The notes under the pieces: model-generated
What the model was told of the DNA's origin: nothing
Database searches by the model: none
The model's input: the letters and a program-made list of their open reading frames with translations, nothing else
Shown: positions 24,970 through 36,021 of the stretch, piece after piece
Position numbering within the stretch: position 1 is the first letter of the stretch
Layout of the letters: each line of letters starts with the position of its first letter
Translations under genes and position numbers: made by a program
Source of the DNA: Suillus spraguei
Lineage: Eukaryota; Basidiomycota; Agaricomycetes; Boletales; Suillaceae
Direction: 5' to 3'
Length of the DNA stretch: 64,000 nt
Assembly (NCBI GenBank): GCA_016800925.1
Contig: JABCPU010000281.1
Location: 1-64,000 of the forward strand

Positions 24970-25954
24970 GTTTTTGAAAAGTGTCCTTGAAAATCCATTT
25001 CGAATACAATGGTTGTTTTGATCCCCTCCAACTTACAACGAGTTAACATCTCAAGCTAGGCCTCCGATCCCATCAAACACGCAAACCTTGTTCCTCGCGA
25101 CACTTATAACCACCGTGGAAAGTGCAGTGAGGAGTGGAAGTCGAAAATCTTCCAAGGCATGTGCTAGGAAAGCTCTACCCCGATCGGAAATTGCAGATTC
25201 GACGGAAGGGATACCCAGTCCAGGCTCGATAGTATGTTTAAAAACCTCTGTATGTGTCGTGGGTTCTACTTCTTCGCCATTTCCAGCAGTTAGCAAGCTT
25301 GCTCCATCGTCGGGCCACACGACCATCGGTGTCAACGAAGTGACAAGGAGACTTGAATCGCAGTTGAAGTCTGTCCGACATTCGGTTATGCTCACTACCA
25401 CGTCTCCGATGGCAATCTAATACTCCCCGACATTTCTCCAATTGCTGTCGTCTTTGTATGCCGTGCCGATGTCAATCCCCCGATGCTTTTGGATCACATC
25501 TCTCACCTTGTGGTAGGGTGCGCCCTGAATCTAACCCTCTAGGAGATCGACAGCCCCTGAAATGGATCGTCCTACCAAAGGGTTCAGAGTCCGCACTTGC
25601 GCAGGCGCTTGGCCTGAGACGAGCGGCCGTGATAGCTGTTCATGTAAGGGTTTCAAATGTCAGGATCCTCACTTCTGACGCCCTCAATAGGATGATGCCC
25701 CATATTTACCTATTTTTTCGCGATATGCTTCAATTTGTACCTGTAATCAGCGCACCTTGGCTTGTACCTTCAGTCCAGCCCAATTCTCTGAAATGCTTGA
25801 TTCCCACTCATATCAAAAGCTTCGCACCACTGCACCCAAGGATATGCAATCTGCAAAAGAACAAAGAGTAAAAGCAAGAGCTGCAGCTAAGAAGAATGGT
25901 GCAAAATTCAAGCCCAAGAAATGTCTCCTTACGACAGCAGGACCAGACACATGA
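24970..25954 (+). pseudogene. POP3-like RNase P/MRP subunit gene, frameshifted
   Basis: POP3 is an L7Ae-fold protein subunit of RNase P and RNase MRP, which process pre-tRNA and pre-rRNA. The first exon reads KTFLKSVLENPFRIQ and splices over about 25011-25060 to PPIPSNTQTLFLATLITTVE. Then come IGVNEVTRRLESQLKSVRHS (25340), VVFVCRADVNPPMLLDHI (25450), LPKGSESALAQALGLRRAAV (25570) and THIK followed by LRTTAPKDMQSAKEQRVKAR (25830), ending Lys-rich at 25954. Frame changes are needed near 25400, 25540 and 25820. No ATG lies in frame upstream of KTFLKS: a TAG sits just before it. Either the gene is dead or the sequence has several single-base errors. Minus-strand ORFs here are shadows. Confidence 0.65.
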
Positions 25955-26376
25955 ACGCATGATACACAATATCGGTGAGCATTCGTCTGCAAGTACCGAT
26001 TAATCGCTCATCTTGCCATGACGTAGTTTGTTGGTTATGTGCACGGTCCTCTTACTGCAGCCTTGTATTAATTCTAGGTAGTAGTTCTGGTTACGGCAAA
26101 CATCAACGACGTGTCCCATCCGCCTCAGGTACAAATTAAAAAATTCGAAGTGATTATCTTCAGGAAACACGAAGCGCTCGTCTACATTCGGTTTATTCTC
26201 TGATTACATGACATTTCCCTGAAATAATGGTCGCCATTATCAATCTTAATTCCAGTGCTATTACACAGCACTCAGCTGGCTGTCACGCCACTGCCATATA
26301 TCAGTTCTTCAGCACCAGCAGAATCTGTTGAATACCCTCCGAGTCAGTTAATTCATTTTTTGAATAGCAGGATGAC
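25955..26376. other. Intergenic interval, no feature seen
   Basis: This region lies between the convergent ends of the POP3-like gene and LYC1. A minor plus-strand ORF from 26255 overlaps LYC1 antisense and is a shadow. No repeat or RNA gene is seen. Confidence 0.4.
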
Positions 26377-27640
26377 TCACTTCTCATTATACGCCCACTC
26401 TACATCTCCCGTCGTCCCAGGTCCATACCACACTATCTGTGGCAGATGTTCATTTCGTATGAACGTACGCCCTCCCGTCTTCTCTGCAACCTCTTTCAAT
26501 CCTACTCTCAAATTCCACACCTCTACTTTCCCAATTCCGCTTCGTTTAGCCGCCTGTTTAATTTTTGCAATCAGCCCAGGGAACATCTCCTCACTGGCAC
26601 AGAGTCGCGTGACGATCAGCGTTGGTGGAGGTGGTCTCAGGTCAACGCTCCAGCTTGCGTATGTACTTGGGTCGCTCGTGGACTCTATGCCCCAGAATCC
26701 GTCTGCCATGGAAAATTTGGAGGCAAAGGTTGACTTGGTAATGTGGAATGCGCAGACACCATTCGTTGGCAGATATGTCGCGAATGCGGCTGGGCGCTCC
26801 ACCTTGTATGAGCTGTCGCTCGTTGGGATGTTCTCTAGCTCCTTCCTGATCCGAACGGCATCCCGCTCCCAAAGCCCGTTCAGTTGCTCTTCCGTCAACC
26901 ACTTCCATCCCTCAACATCAACATCTTCGTCTGTGCCCACTTCCCAAATAGTCGAGATCGCTCCCCGTTTCTCCCATCCACCCCCATTACCTCCAGGGCC
27001 AGCCGACTGGTAAAAGTCCTCCCCGACATCACTGTACAGCACTGAGAATAATCCATCGCCGGCATCCGCTACTTCTTCTGGTGGTGCACCCCATGCCTCG
27101 GGGAATTTAGGAAGATTGGCACGTGAGGCATTGACCCAATGCAGGAGGCTCATCATACGGCTTGCGTAGCCTCGCCCGCGCTTCGAGGGTGGAGTAAACA
27201 CGCAGGCAACACCATAACAAGTTGTCTCGTGCACCGAGTTCGGCTCCAACGGAGAGGAAGAGGGGTAAGCGACGAGACCTGTGCGCTTGTATCTGTTCCC
27301 ACATACGTGCGTTAGAAATTGCTCGTTCGTTGAGGTTGCTCGAGTCGCTTACGTCTCGCAGGCGCTCATAAAATCAAGCGTTGTGGGGTCGTTCCGTGGT
27401 GCCAGCACCCTTCTCTTCCGTTAGCTCGCTTTTACCAGCAAAGTGACGCGCTCACCAAGTAATCCACTTTCCATCCTTGGCGTGCTCGCCCAACTCCATT
27501 GTTGCATCTCGCGTGAGGTAGTCTGTCAGACTCAGAGTGCCACCCCATTGTAGAAAAGTCCGGCGGCGTGACTCTTCAGCCTGCGCTTGCGTCGCGCGGA
27601 AGAGCGAGAGCGATGCAAGATCTACCTCTGATTCTGCCAT
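26377..27640 (-). CDS. LYC1: LYC1-like lysine N-acetyltransferase (GNAT fold)
   Basis: LYC1 acetylates lysine at the N6 position, the first step of one fungal lysine breakdown route. Exon 1 (27640-27456) starts MAESEVDLASLSLFRATQAQ and ends DGKWITW; exon 2 (27409-27353) gives VLAPRNDPTTLDFMSACET; exon 3 (27292-26377) completes the protein at about 350 residues. The acetyl-CoA binding segment of the GNAT fold is visible as VFTPPSKRGRGYASRMM (27150-27200). The C-terminal half, with LWERDAVRIRKELE and the end EHLPQIVWYGPG, fits the LYC1 C-terminal domain. Splice sites are canonical and the frame is intact. No membrane segment or signal peptide is visible. It lies downstream of the MFS gene on the same strand, with a 745-bp gap that should hold its promoter. 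Confidence 0.8.
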
Positions 27641-28385
27641 CGGAGATATACTTTGTAATATGAGGAGCGTTGATGTGTGGGTGAGGATATTGGGGATAAT
27701 GGGGTTGCAGGAGCTCTTTATATGTCTTATTAATCTGTGCGCCTGACATGAGCAGGTGCGCAAATCAATAAGACTTATCATCCTTCACAAAAGTTATCAC
27801 ACATGGTCGCACAACTCGTGACCGCACGCGTGCGGGCTTTCCACCCAATTTAGTTCATACTGCCACCGCCACGGTGCTGCCACTGTCATTCGATAACAGG
27901 ATGTTGATATACATGTATGATACTGACTATCGCAAGACTGTCACATGTCCCTCTCACCATGATAGTTTGCTTATTCACACTCTGTCACGCATTGCAATCT
28001 TCCAGAAAAAATAGAAAGACGGTCCGCGTTTGCCATTCAAGTTTGGAGTGATGAATATGTTGTCTGATCTCGACGGCACATTTAGCGCTCCCTAAACAAG
28101 ATTTCAATTTCTTCGCGGTCCTCGTTCGAGTTTTGCGGCAAAGCTAACCTAACGGTTCTAGTTAAATATGATTACCTTCCTCGTCCATCTAGATCCAAAT
28201 GATATTCAGAGTAGGGGAAGGGTGTTCCATGGGCCCGTCATCTACGTTCTCGCCAAAGACTGGAGAACAAGTCATCGATCATAATGGTCTCAAGCCAGAT
28301 GTGCTGGAAACCAGAGTTGAAGACGTCCTCGAATGTTTAGTTTGAGATTGCAATCACAGTCACATCGATCTTTTTTCCTTCTAAG
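27641..28385. other. Promoter region of LYC1 and 3' flank of the MFS gene
   Basis: The minus-strand frame upstream of the LYC1 ATG stays open to 27781, but the MAESEV start fits the family better. The rest carries no ORF of note, no repeat and no RNA gene that I can see. Confidence 0.4.
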
Positions 28386-30175
28386 CTAATTAGTCCACAT
28401 GGTGCGAGGTAACAAGACGCCGACGCCCATCGCCATGCACACTGTGCCTACCATCACACAATACACCAAATTTCCTCCAAGATACTGTCTCTCAATGCTA
28501 ATCGAGAACGCGGTGTTAACCGCAGCCGGTCCAACAGCGCGCATAACAGAGACAATCACTTGTCCTAACCCGTTTGTCGCACCCACAGACGCTCGGTTAG
28601 GAGAAGCCACAGTAATATACATAAATGAGACGCCTTCCATAACACGTCAGATATATCAATGAGAGAATAACGACGACAAACCACAAACCGTATGCGCAAT
28701 TCGTGCAGTTCGTGAGAGCCACCTGCAGAGCCACCAAACACCATACGCCCTGACCAACACCACTAGACCTCGCTAGTGCATTCATGGCCGGGAAGAGAGC
28801 AACCATAGGCAGGGCGCACATTACAGCGAACAACCAAAGTTTTTTCGCGCCCATGATATCATGAAGCTTGGCAAAAGCCAATAGCTGTATAACGCCACTT
28901 ACAATTCCCTGGGCTGCCAGGATAGTTCCAATAGCCGGGGAATCAAGCCCTAGACCGCCCAATGATATGGGAGTAGCATAGAATACGGGTTGTATAGTGC
29001 GAAATGCAATATCAACGAGGGCAATACCGGCGTAGCTCCCGGTTGCAATAAGTACAGGACGAACAAAAAGATCTCGAAAGGGGACGGGCTTATCGCCATT
29101 CGAAGACGATACCGGCGGGGATTCTAAAGCAGGTGAAGGAGCAATAACAATCTTGCGCTTTTTCCAAGGTAGCAGTTGGCTAATATTTATTTGGGGAGTA
29201 GTGGTCTGCGACTGACATGAAGATTTATCCTGTTCATGCGATAGAACAACATACCTCCTTCAAGTAAACAAGGACGACAATCCATGTCAATGCTGATACC
29301 GTGGCAGGGACCGCACACGGTAAGAAATACGGATATTTCTTCAGAAATTCGGAACCCCCGAAGATATTAGGGAACCTATCCGCAGGTCGCGCAAGTTCTC
29401 CGCCAATGAGTGGCCTATGGTTGTATCAGTATATATAGAAAACGAAAACTCTGCGGAACACACCCTAGTGTGCTACCGCTGGACCACGCAAGAGGAAGGA
29501 ATGCCCATGCACGGGCCATATTAGTTGAATCTGTCATTTCAGCTGTCATGCTCTTCATGACGCCAATGTTGCCGTTGAGTGCGCCATTTAGGCAACGACT
29601 GTTATGATAAGAACTGAATCAAAAGCAAACAACGCAGACATAAGACAGACCTTATTACCAAGCTCCAAAATGTCTTGGACAAACCGAAGCAGAACATTGA
29701 GAGGGAGAGTCCGAACAGTCCAGTTAGCAGGACAGGTTTGCGACCGATATAGTCAGAGAGACGACTCCAGTGGAAAATAGTAAGCGCTTCTGTTGCAAAG
29801 AACAGCGAGTACTATGTAGACCATAACGGTGAGATTTCTACAACGAAAATGCCTCTCTAATCATGTACTTACCAACAGTCCAACATAAAATGAAACGAGT
29901 GCTTCATCTCCGTGGGTGATCCCAATGTCACGAATGAGCTATGTATGGCATAATCAAGTTATGACTTTTGTTTGTTTGAATCTTCAACGCTAAACGCTGA
30001 CCTGAGGAGCAAAAGGTGAAATGACTTGCGATGTCATTGGTTCTGCAATCTGCAACACTAGGAGTATCGAGAACTGGCGCCATGGCAGAGGTGTCTGTGG
30101 TATTTTCGCCGGCGCATTTTCCTGAAGCAAAGGCGTTTCCTCGTCCAGCTGCTGAGCCGTAGGATCAAGAGACAT
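28386..30175 (-). CDS. MFS transporter, ZIFL1-like
   Basis: This is a 12-helix major facilitator superfamily carrier of the plasma or vacuolar membrane. The start (30175) gives MSLDPTAQQLDEETPLLQEN, a soluble acidic N-terminus with an LL sorting-type motif, then WRQFSILLVLQIAEPMTSQV (helix 1). The loop 2-3 signature appears as WSRLSDYIGRKPVLL (about 29750), then FGLSLSMFCFGLSKTFWSL, ARAWAFLPLAWSSGSTLGPL and GGELARP. The second half starts after a basic loop (PWKKRKIVIAPSP, 29150) with PVLIATGSYAGIALVDIAFR and ends near NLVYCVMVGTVCMAMGVGVL. At least five short introns join the helices; no stop or frameshift is apparent. The layout resembles fungal proteins annotated ZINC INDUCED FACILITATOR-LIKE 1; the substrate cannot be read from sequence. 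Confidence 0.85.
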
Positions 30176-31079
30176 GAAATGTCAGAAATGAGGATTACTG
30201 AAGCGCTGAAGTATGGGAAAACAACGCGTATATGAAGTGCGTCTTTATTGTGGACGAGTGAGTACATTTTACGGTAATCGACGCCGTCTGAATGTTACGC
30301 GAAACCGAGCCGAATGGTCAGCTGATCATCATATCTACCAAGCAGGACACAAGGTGTAGATTGAGGGAAATATATATAAGGAAATTGTGGTTGTATGGAA
30401 AACTTCCAAGGCTTCCACTTCTCAAAACCTTCCTAGTAAGTTAAGTGCTTCCATTGGCCTCCGAACACCCTGTGCGACCATTCTAATGCGTCATATAGAT
30501 TTATTCCTACTACCATAATGGAGTGGGTTATAACGTGTTTTACCACTGGGATCTCATTCAAATCGTCTTCCTGCATGTCTTGAATCGTATTCTTCTCTCG
30601 TCTTCTTCGATTGCCCGTTCGCTCGGCCAAGTTCGCGTTTCGCTGAAATCCCCATGGCCTCAGTGATCCATTGCCGTACTCTCACTGCCAGCGTCGAGTT
30701 CGAGGTCGTGATGTTGAGTTTGGGATGAACTGGATTGCTGCATGGCCACCCTTTTGTGGGAAGATGAGACTCCCGTCTCCAATCCTCCATGTCTGGCCTT
30801 CAAGCTGGTGACAGTGTCTCATTGTCCTCGTTTTTTTAGTATCTGCTGATTGCTTTCTGTGTTTCTAGAAACTCCGTGTATACTTAGTGATAGTGAGGCC
30901 GCTAATGTCAATTATATTGAACCTGCTGCTAATGATGGTGAATTAGAATTATCTCAGTCTTCGTCCCTCGTCGGGGCAATTGTATTGTCTCGTAGACGTT
31001 CAGACTCGAATTTTATTGTCCATGTCATCTTTTTCGGGCCGTGTCAATCAGGGTCCCCATAAATGTTCAACTTGGGAAG
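30176..31079. other. MFS promoter and unrecognised small ORFs
   Basis: The first 200 bp upstream of the MFS start include TATATAAGG-like sequence near 30371. Overlapping minus-strand ORFs at 30433-30630 and 30554-30790, and a plus-strand ORF at 30850-31062, have no motif I recognise. I do not call a gene. Confidence 0.3.
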
Positions 31080-32260
31080 TCTCGTGAGTCGCCGGTTACC
31101 ACAACATAATCAAAATATGTTTATCTTTGGAACCTGGCGACAACAAGGTTTTTTCTGTCGGAACACACCTTGACATTCACTCATTCATGGATGGTTTATT
31201 TAGAAGCCCATCGTAAGGGGTCTTACGCCGGTGGTTGTCAACAGAATCAAAATCTGTTTCTCTTGGACTGTACAGTTCGAAACCTGCTAACCCACAGTTT
31301 TTTCCTATTGGAACACACTTTGGCATTCGTTCATAGATAGAAGTTCATCGTAATTGGTCTTAGCCAGGTGGTTGCCACAACAAAATTAAAATCTGTTTCT
31401 CTTCCACTGTGCAGGTTCGAAACCTGCTGATGACAAGGTTTTTTCTATCGGAACACATGTTGACATTCACTTGTGCGGATGGTTTCTTTGGAAGTTCGCC
31501 GCAACTGGTCCAGTTTGGTGGTTGCTACGACAGAATCAAAATATGTTTCTCCTGCATTGTGCAGTTTCAAAACCTGCCGACGACGAATTTTTTTCTATCG
31601 AAGCACACCTTAACATTCACTCGTGGATGGTTCCTTTGGAAGTTCATCGCAACTGGTCTAGCCTGGTGGTTGCTACAACATAATGAAATTCTGTTTCTCT
31701 TGGGCTGTGCGGGTTTGAAACCTGCTGACGACAAGTTTTTTTTTCTATCAGAATACACCTTGACATTCACTCGTGGATGGTTTCTCTAGAAATTTACCGT
31801 AAGTGGTCTTAGACAGATGGTTGCTACAACATTTCTCTTGGACCATGTAGGATCGAAACCTGCTGACACCAAGCTTTTTTCTACCGGAACACATCTTGAT
31901 ATTCACTCATCAATAGTTTCTTTTGAAGTTCACCGCAACTGGTCTATCCTGGTGGTTGCTACAACAGAATCAAAATCTGTTTCTCTTAGACTGCAGGTTT
32001 GAAATCTGCTGATGACGAAGTTTTTTATTGGAACACACTTTGATATTCACTCGCGGATGCCTCCTTTCGAAGTTCACTGTACTGGTCTAGCCTGGTGGTT
32101 GGTACGACAGACTTAAAATCTGCTTCTCTTTGATTGTGTTGGTTCGAAACCTGCCAATAACAACATTTTTTTCCAATCACGACACACCTCATTACTGATG
32201 GATAGTTTCCTTAGAGGTTCATCTTAACTGGTCTCAGCCCTGTGCAAATTGTTGTTGCAA
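31080..32260 (+). repeat. Tandem array of ~145-bp tRNA-like, Pol III-type units
   Basis: Eight diverged units (the first 5' truncated) are followed by the start of a ninth. Each unit has an A-box-like segment (GGTCTAGCCTGGTGGTTGC, most complete at 31655-31673 and 32083-32101), about 42 bases, and a B box inside a perfect T-arm hairpin, GCAGG-TTCGAAA-CCTGC (best at 31412-31428). A run of six or more T follows 8-12 bases later. The T runs begin near 31149, 31298, 31439, 31587, 31735, 31875, 32021 and 32166. The spacer after each run is conserved too (GGAACACACCTTGACATTCA). In several units ACAGA-ATCAAAA-TCTGT forms a 5-bp stem with a 7-base loop like an anticodon arm. Acceptor-stem pairing is not evident, so these are tRNA-derived or tRNA-like units, not normal tRNA genes. 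Confidence 0.8.
31346..31445 (+). ncRNA. Best-preserved candidate Pol III transcription unit of the array
   Basis: Unit 3 carries, in order, GGTCTTAGCCAGGTGGTTGC (A-box-like D arm), an AT-rich middle with CTGTTTCTCTTCCACTG where a long variable arm would be, the T-arm hairpin GCAGGTTCGAAACCTGC, TGATGACAAGG and a T6 run. The box spacing fits a long-variable-arm (Leu/Ser type) tRNA layout. Whether it is transcribed is unknown. Confidence 0.4.
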
Positions 32261-34206
32261 TATTAATATTTGCTCCATGGTGAGTCATACCTTTGGACAC
32301 ACATCTGGGTATTATGACTCGTGAGGCTGCTGCAAGTTTTATGTAGTCCTTCTTCGGAATTAGTCGATTGCATATTGAATGGATTGGTGTCTGTAGATGT
32401 GTCTGCGATATCAGGCACTGATCTGTGGACCACTGCACAGAGTATCTGTGGTGATCTTAGAATGCACTCATGATCAAGAAGAACTTTGCAAGCAAAGAGA
32501 CCTAGTATTAGTATTTTGAACATTCTTTGCTGTTGGGGCACATAGAAGGTGTGTCTAAATCATTGTGATAACTGTTCACCATGACCAAGGTGGAACATTT
32601 GTCTAGATTTGGAAGCCATCATTGCATTTTGGCATGGTTTATGCTTCACAGGAACAAATTGATTCATTGCCTGCTTTCACAAGGTATATTTCTTGTGGCT
32701 GAAGCTCCAGACCTGCACACACATTAAATAACTGAAGGTCAATAAATTTAAATTTTTTGAACAGTCACGAGTTGCACAAGGTGTTTGAAGGCCAATAGCT
32801 ATTGACCTTACTAGGAAGGTTCTGAGAAGTAGAAGCCTTGGAAGTAGAGCACGGTGGTCTGGCTTTCCATAGTGGTTGTGACATCCCAGGTGTGAAGAGG
32901 TGAGAGCTAAACACGAGCCTCAGTCACTGGCAGAGAGACTGATATTCACATAGTACTACAAACCTAAACACGAGCCTGAATGTAATGAGTACAGTGATAT
33001 AACAGTAAGGATGAACAATACACACCTCAGTCACTGGTAGAGAGACTGAGGTGTGTTGATGACCATCCATCGTCTTAAGTAGTGTCAGCAAAGGAGAAAA
33101 TTAGAGTCAGGTACTGTAGAATGTCTCTGATATATATATGTCACTGAGTCGTCACATACAGGTGGTCAGGCAGAAACTATCGGCCATCTTTGACACCAGG
33201 TTTGGGTGGGGAAGGAGAAAAACAGTTGTTTTCATTTTTAATGCAAAAAATTTGTAGTTACTACACAATATGTGAAGTATGATCTATGTTATTGTAGCAC
33301 ATCAGTAAACTACCAAACCTTGCACAGACTTTGGCTTTTCTCACAGATTCTCACAGTGTTCTACAGACTCACAGAATCCCCAGTATCCCAGTGTCACAGT
33401 GCCACAGATCCACAGAACTCACAGAATATATCACTAAAATTTTACCAAGTCTTTTCTTTAATTGAACATCAACACTAAGCCTTAGTATCAACAAACATTT
33501 TCATCAAGTTTTCTTTCTTTAGTTCAACTTCAAACACTGAACCCTAGTGTACACTCAAAGCTTATTAAAATTCATTGTCAGGACAAAAGGTGCTAAACCT
33601 ATTGACTGAAACTGGTCAAAATTCGCAAATTTTACACTTTGTACTGAAGCTCAGGCAATAGTGTCATTTTAATGCATCAAAACAGGCTAAGTAGCCTAGT
33701 TTTATGATGCATCAGGGATCTGACAGTTATGACAAAACTAAGTAAAAGTGGCATATACCGTGCTCAGCTGTTATCCAAAGGAAGGATGAGAGAGTGACTA
33801 TTATTCACCTAAGTAAAAGTGGCATATACTGTGATACTACATAGTCAGATATAAAGTAAATATTAATGACAGTAAGTGCATACCTCAGCTGCTATCCAAA
33901 GGAAGGATGAGAGAATGACTGAGGAAAAATTACATGACAAGGGTCCATTATATGATAAGAAAAAAAAGCTTGCTAAGACACCATGAGGCTCGCTTGAGAA
34001 ATCTCTAACCTCTCCACTATTATGTGTGCACCTGAGCGCCTCCAAGGTGTGCTTAAGCATGCATGCACTAGTGCACACACAGTAGCACCAAAGTGCGATT
34101 AAGCATGATGAGATGCAATGAAGCACGATGAAGTGTGGTCAAGCGCAAAAGGCACAAAAAGGCACAGTGAGGTGTGCACTTCACCAATGGTGCGAACTCA
34201 TCTGGT
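32261..34206. other. Non-coding flank with short repeats, probably copia LTR remains
   Basis: No gene is supported. A perfect 12-bp stem hairpin lies at 33021-33055 (CACACCTCAGTC, 11-base loop, GACTGAGGTGTG). A duplicated segment containing CTATCCAAAGGAAGGATGAG occurs near 33772-33796 and 33891-33915. The copia RNase H region ends at 34231 on the minus strand and is followed by a purine-rich tract (GAGTGGGAG on the minus strand, 34217-34225). Its 3' LTR should therefore lie just to the left of about 34216, but I could not find its far end. Confidence 0.35.
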
Positions 34207-34666
34207 TTTGTCACTCCCACTCAAGTAAAGTCACAGACACATGGCCTTGGTGAATTTCCAATGCTTGTCATGAATTAGTGGTTTTGTGAGGATGTCTGCC
34301 ACCATGTTGTCTGTTGGGATGTAATGTATGACTGCTTCACCTTTTGCCACTAGATCATTGTGCACAAAATGGTACTTGTACTGGATGTGCTTTGTGCATG
34401 TGTAGAATTGCACATCTTTGGTGAGAATGATGGCTGCCTGATTATTGCAGTGGAGTATGGTGGGTGTGCCTTGCTTTTCACCAACTTCAGCAAAGAATAT
34501 GCAAAGCCAGGCGAGATGCTGTCCTGCATTGCTGAGTCCAATGTATTCAGATTCAGTGGTGGATAGTGCTACCATGCTTTGTTGTTTGCTTGCCCAAGAT
34601 ATGGTGCCATGATTTGTGATGAAGGTGTAACCTGATGTAGAGTGCAAAGTATCTAACTTGCCAGAC

Positions 34667-36021
34667 TGTTAGCGACCTAGCCAGGTGCTAATGAACTTGA
34701 GTGGTGTCTGCGACGGGTGCTCTATCAAGAGCGGCGGCCCATGCGTATTGGTCTCCTAGCATGGAGTGTGCTAGTTGCATTGGTCAGAGGTGGGCGCTAC
34801 GCACTGTCTCACGACCTACGTCACAGAGATGAGGTTCTTGATGACGATCAAAGACATAGAAGCGATGAGCTTCTATGAAGTTCGAATAATGACAATAAGC
34901 TTATGAAAAGCTTATCGAAAGAAGTTCAGGGTCGAAGATCAAGTAGATTCAAGTTAAAGAAGTACAAAGGCTATCTGCGCGTATTTATATGTAAGATTGA
35001 AGCGGAGCGTGAATACATAAGTATCACTAGATCAAGTATGAAGTCAGATAGCCAATAGGAGAACACATGCTCATAGATGAGTCAGAGGCGTATGAACCAA
35101 TTAATGCATGCATGTGCGAAAGGGAGTCATAGGTGCGGAGCCGAAGGTATAAAAGGTACGAGCCAATTAGGCGATGCATGAGTCATAGGTAAATGCAAAG
35201 GAAAAGATAAAAGGAAATACAACACCAGATGTAGCCCTTGAGCCAAAGGGTTGTTTGTGTGAACCAGGGGGTGGCACATGTTGAAGTGCAGAGGAAGGTG
35301 TCGAACACGACAGAGGCATTTGAGGCGCAAGGAGCGTGGTGTTACGAACTGGAGTGGCATCACCAGCGACAGTGAAAAGACACAGACGGTCTGCTGGGAA
35401 GTTCTACAATGTCCAGAAGAGGACAAGGTGAAAGTACAAGGAACACGTTCCGAGTACGATCAAGGGTTCAGCCTCGGAGACAAGTCTAAGAGGTTCAACG
35501 AGAATAGAGACTAAGGCCAAGGAGTGCTTAGACTTAGAGACAATTCAAGATGACTTAGGTTGGAGACCTAAGTGAAGGATGTTCCAGGTGAAACCCAGTA
35601 AGATTAAAGTAAAGTATACAAGCGTAATACAATGTGCTTAAATAGGCCAATATGTGCGCACGGACCAAGAGAGACGTGAGAATGTAAGTGCGTATCCAAA
35701 GAAGGAAGGCAACTATAGTACAGATGCGTTGAGCATATGAGTCAGAGTCACGTTACGTAATATACAAAGTAACGGAGGCAGAAAATGAATATGGGCACGT
35801 ACAATTGTAACACGTGGAGAGTGTGTGTGAGTGTGAAGAGTACCAGAAGGGTGCATGGTTAGTGACAATAGAGGAGGCGAGCATAGGCAGGTAGGGAGTG
35901 ACGATGGCAAGCCAGACAAGGTAGCGGAGGATGAGGATGGAGGCCTCGTCAGGACGAGAGTAGATGGCGACGCATAGGAGGAAAAATGATAGTAGGGGTG
36001 CAAGAAGGTGTTCTTGTAACA
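34667..36021. mobile_element. Solo LTR in copia (TSD CAGAC), itself interrupted
   Basis: The insert begins TGTTAGCGAC and ends CTTGTAACA and is flanked by CAGAC on both sides (34662-34666 and 36022-36026). Taking it out restores the copia frame between SDADWS and the following residues. It has no internal domain, so it is a solo LTR of about 877 bp once the nested LTR at 35340-35812 and its duplication are removed. Confidence 0.85.
35340..35812. mobile_element. Solo Gypsy LTR nested in the solo LTR (TSD CGTGG)
   Basis: It begins TGTTACGAACTGG and ends CAATTGTAACA, matching the LTRs of the full-length Gypsy element at 37771-45351 along its whole 473 bp. It is flanked by CGTGG at 35335-35339 and 35813-35817. 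It is therefore a solo LTR left by recombination. Confidence 0.92.

Noticed and set aside
24810..25401. Minus-strand ORFs first read as an F-box/LRR protein
   Set aside because: They overlap the plus-strand POP3-like exons, which have clear family motifs and a matching splice junction, so the minus frames here are shadows.
31409..31789. ORFs running through the tRNA-like array
   Set aside because: They merely read the repeat unit and show no domain; the repeated residues follow the DNA period.
31080..32260. Functional tRNA-Leu(CAA) genes, or a CRISPR array
   Set aside because: T-arm, D-arm and an anticodon-like loop are visible, but no acceptor stem pairs. The units are long and diverged and the organism is a eukaryote, so neither call holds. 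A tRNA-like Pol III repeat is kept.
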